NCBI GenBank assembly: GCA_049841135.1
Contig: JASGHK010000008.1
Coordinates: 62,001-126,000 of the forward strand
Reading direction: 5' to 3'
DNA: 64,000 nucleotides
Origin: JACRCT01 sp049841135
Lineage (GTDB): Bacteria > Myxococcota > Myxococcia > Myxococcales > UBA5297
Within the stretch, counting starts at the first letter, position 1, and every line of letters begins with the position of its first letter. The notes beneath the pieces were generated by a model. It saw only the letters and a list, made by a program, of their open reading frames with translations, was not told the DNA's origin and made no database searches. Both the position numbers and the translations under genes were made by a program. Of this stretch, positions 62,213 to 64,000 are shown in pieces.

Positions 62213-63041
62213 TTAGCTCTCCGTCACGAGGATCCGATCCCCGTGGCTCGGCGGCGCCGACACCACCAGGAACCGCAGCTCCTCGGCGCTGGCGTTGGCG
62301 AACCGGTGCGGCACGCAGGGCGCGACCTCCATCCCCTGCCCTGCCTCCAGCGCGTGCGTCGCGCCCGCCACCTCGAAGCTCGCCCGCCCGCTCAGGATGA
62401 AGAAGAACTGCCTCGCCTTCCGGTGCAGATGGCGCAGCTCGCTCGTGCCCGGACGCATCTGCTCCTGGATGACGCTCAGCCCCTCCGCGCGCACCAGCCG
62501 CCAGCCGTCGTTCTGCTCGCCCCAGACATAGTGCTCGACGCTCTCGCGCACGACGGGACGGCTCGCGCCTCGCGATAGGTCGAGCTCGAAGAAGAGCGCC
62601 CCGGGCACCGGGTTGGGCCGGTACGGCGCGATTCTCCTGGAACCCCAGCTGCCGATAGAGCGCGATGGCCTTCGCCATCAAGGGTAGCGTGTCGAGCCGC
62701 ATGCGTGAGCAGCCTCGGCTGCGCGCGGCGGCGATCACCGCCCCGACCAAGCACGCCCCCAGCCCGAGCCCACGGTGCTGCGGCCGAAGATAGAGGCGCT
62801 TCATCTCGCCGATGCCCGGCTCAAGCTGCCGCAGCGCGACGCAGCCGGCCAGCACGCCATCGACGCGGGCCACGAGCAAGGTCCCGCTCGGCGCCGCGTA
62901 TTCGCCCGGCAGCGAGGCCAGCTCCTTCTGGAAGCCCTGGAAGCAGAGGTCGACCTCCAGCGAGGCCGCGTACTCCTGGAACAGCTCACGCACCTCGTCC
63001 ATGGAACGGGGCGCTTCGATGGCGATGGTCGGGGCAGTCAT
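62213..63041 (-). CDS. GNAT acetyltransferase-cupin fusion protein, one-base frameshift
   Basis: 275 residues when corrected; ATG at 63041. The N-terminal GNAT domain (about 1-150) has EMKRLYLRPQHRGLGLGACL, the acetyl-CoA pyrophosphate loop (RGLGLG), and DTLPLMAKAIALYRQLGF. The doubled T in GATTC (plus strand, 62630-62634) breaks the frame; removing it gives LGFQEIAPYRPNPVPGALFF, which leads directly into a cupin domain (about 155-275) with LRHLHRKARQFFFILSGRASF, the His cluster and EVAPCVPHRFANAS. Both domains alone are common; the fusion is unusual but reads through cleanly. Substrate unknown. Confidence 0.85.
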
Positions 63042-63225
63042 GGCGCCGCGGAGCATAGACCAGCCCGCGTGCCTGTCGCCCGACCGACAACCGAGCTGCC
63101 TCAGTTGCTCGCGGTTCCGACAGTTCGGCGCTCCTTCGCACCGGACCGAGCTGGCATGACGGCTGCTATCCCGGCGTCCAGCGCGGCCCCCCCTTGCCGC
63201 GCCGTTCCACAGCTCGGAGCACTCC

Positions 63226-63874
63226 ATGCGTTGCCGCCACCTCGTCCTTCTGACCGCTGTCCTCTCCTTCCCCGCCGTCTGCTTCGCGGAGCCCGACGCG
63301 CCCGCCGTCGCCGAGACCGCCGACGCTGGCTCCACCCTGCGCGGGCTCGAGCTCGGCATCGGGCTGGGCACGAGCCAGGCCTACGGCGAGGTCGGCACCA
63401 ACCTCGACGCACGCAGCGACTGGGGCGGAGCGCTCGAGCTGGAGGCTCGCCTTGCGCCTGGGCGCGGGCTGGAAGGCCGGCGTGTACGGTTCGGTCGGGC
63501 TCTATCAATCGAGCTCTGCCGAGGACCCGGGATACGGCGGTGCCGCCGGCCTCCTCTTCGAGCACCGGTTCTCGCCCGAGGCCAACGTCTCGCCGTCCCT
63601 CGGCGTCGGACTCGGCTGGCGCGGGCACTACGTCACTCAGCAGCACCTGCGGCAGTCGCTGTTGGGGCTCGATCTGCTGCGGCTGCAGGTGGGCCTGGAC
63701 GCGAAGGTCGCGCCGGGAATCCGCCTCGCGCCGACGCTCGCCGCGACCCTGACCGGGCTCTTCTGGCAGGACCCTGGAAGTGGCACCGGGTACTCGGACA
63801 TCCAGCATCCCGGGCTGACCGTGTTCCTCTTCGCCGGCGTCCGCGGTCAGTTCGATCTGCTCGACCGCTCGTGA
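63226..63874 (+). CDS. Small outer-membrane beta-barrel-like protein, one-base frameshift
   Basis: 215 residues when corrected; the ATG at 63226 follows CGGAG. The signal peptide (MRCRHLVLLTAVLSFPAVCFA) is cleaved near FA|EPD. The mature protein consists of alternating hydrophobic strands (GLELGIGLGTSQAYG, GWKAGVYGSVGLYQSSS, RLAPTLAATLTGLFW) and ends with VFLFAGVRGQFDLLDRS, typical of an eight-stranded barrel of the OmpA/OmpW type. The doubled G in GAGGCTC at 63442-63448 breaks the frame; removing it gives ALELELALRLGAGWKAGVYG. Function unknown. Confidence 0.78.
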
Positions 63875-63887
63875 CCCAGAGAGGGCT

Positions 63888-63919
63888 CTGCCGGCGAAGC
63901 GAACCGACCTCGCCGGCAG
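63888..63919. terminator. Inverted repeat downstream of the small barrel gene
   Basis: The perfect 10-bp stem CTGCCGGCGA / TCGCCGGCAG has a 12-base loop and no clear T-run. It sits between two converging genes and could terminate in either direction. Confidence 0.5.
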
Positions 63920-63940
63920 CAACCGCTCACACTCGGCGCT

Positions 63941-64000
63941 TCAGTGCCCGCTCGTCGAGAGCGGCTTGTCCGAGAGCGCCCAGCCTTCGACCACCCGCGC
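63941..64000 (-). CDS. C-terminal end of a gene entering from the right
   Basis: Nineteen codons and a TGA (…ARVVEGWALSDKPLSTSGH) read in from the window edge. The reading fits a protein C-terminus and the hairpin just downstream supports a gene end, but the fragment is too short to identify. Confidence 0.4.
   Translation of the reverse strand, partial: ARVVEGWALSDKPLSTSGH

Noticed and set aside
10861..63874. Calling the twelve frameshifted genes pseudogenes
   Set aside because: Each has a single one-base lesion of the same type in a palindrome, with no other decay, and the restored products are full length with intact motifs.
1..64000. tRNA, rRNA, riboswitch or insertion sequence
   Set aside because: None of the conserved cores or transposase motifs was recognised on reading both strands; small ncRNAs cannot be excluded without covariance searches.

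Overview
The window is high-GC (about 70 percent G+C by eye), densely coding bacterial DNA. It most resembles a Myxococcota or related former deltaproteobacterial chromosome. The supporting features are several cysteine-rich repeat lipoproteins, an AgmX-type C-terminal domain, FecR/TPR/PEGA sigma-factor operons, a complete Tad pilus locus, PilZ and MshEN-like proteins, a Ser/Thr kinase homologue, and very long antisense open frames caused by third-position GC. No rRNA, tRNA, transposase, phage or CRISPR array was recognised. The species cannot be named from the sequence alone.

Layout. 1-2.7 kb: 3'-truncated cysteine-rich lipoprotein with about 70-residue repeats. 2.7-4.2 kb: a fossil of a GMC oxidoreductase C-terminus, four clusters of 9-bp tandem repeats, and a four-helix-bundle (S23-type) protein whose own linker is built from the same type of 9-bp repeat. 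4.3-16.8 kb: a metabolic neighbourhood with a GMC oxidoreductase, a GH3-type adenylating enzyme, inositol-3-phosphate synthase, a DegT/StrS aminotransferase, an inositol monophosphatase-family enzyme, an MMPL/RND exporter, a DUF4833-like protein and a radical SAM enzyme. I read it as a candidate aminocyclitol (amino-inositol) biosynthesis and export locus. 16.9-23.5 kb: an overlapping five-gene operon for an envelope transporter (ATPase, two FtsX-like permeases, LolA-like periplasmic protein, outer-membrane barrel). 23.8-34.0 kb: Tad/Flp pilus locus in near-canonical order. 34.0-39.1 kb: ceramidase-like hydrolase, MshEN-like protein, a 71-bp tandem repeat, a PilZ protein and a kinase-like protein with HGN in place of HRD. 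39.2-42.8 kb: TPR lipoprotein, folK, a fumarylacetoacetase-family hydrolase and dapB. 43-54.8 kb: two more cysteine-rich secreted proteins interleaved with two sigma-factor/FecR operons and an MFS antiporter. 54.8-64 kb: TPR protein, Ala/Gly-rich repeat protein, small membrane protein, M13 peptidase lipoprotein, class II Fic protein, zinc-finger membrane protein, GNAT-cupin fusion, a small barrel protein and the edge of one more gene.

The most striking pattern spans the whole window. Eleven otherwise convincing genes are each broken by exactly one extra base. In every one the extra base is a doubled internal base of a GATC or GAGCTC palindrome (GAATC, GATTC, GAAGCTC, GAGGCTC, GAGCCTC, GAGCTTC). 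A twelfth probable case lies in GAGCGCTC. Removing the base restores the family's conserved motif every time. I regard these as either systematic consensus errors at modified palindromes or a real site-specific mutation process, not independent pseudogenisation. The affected genes are therefore listed as CDS with the frameshift stated.
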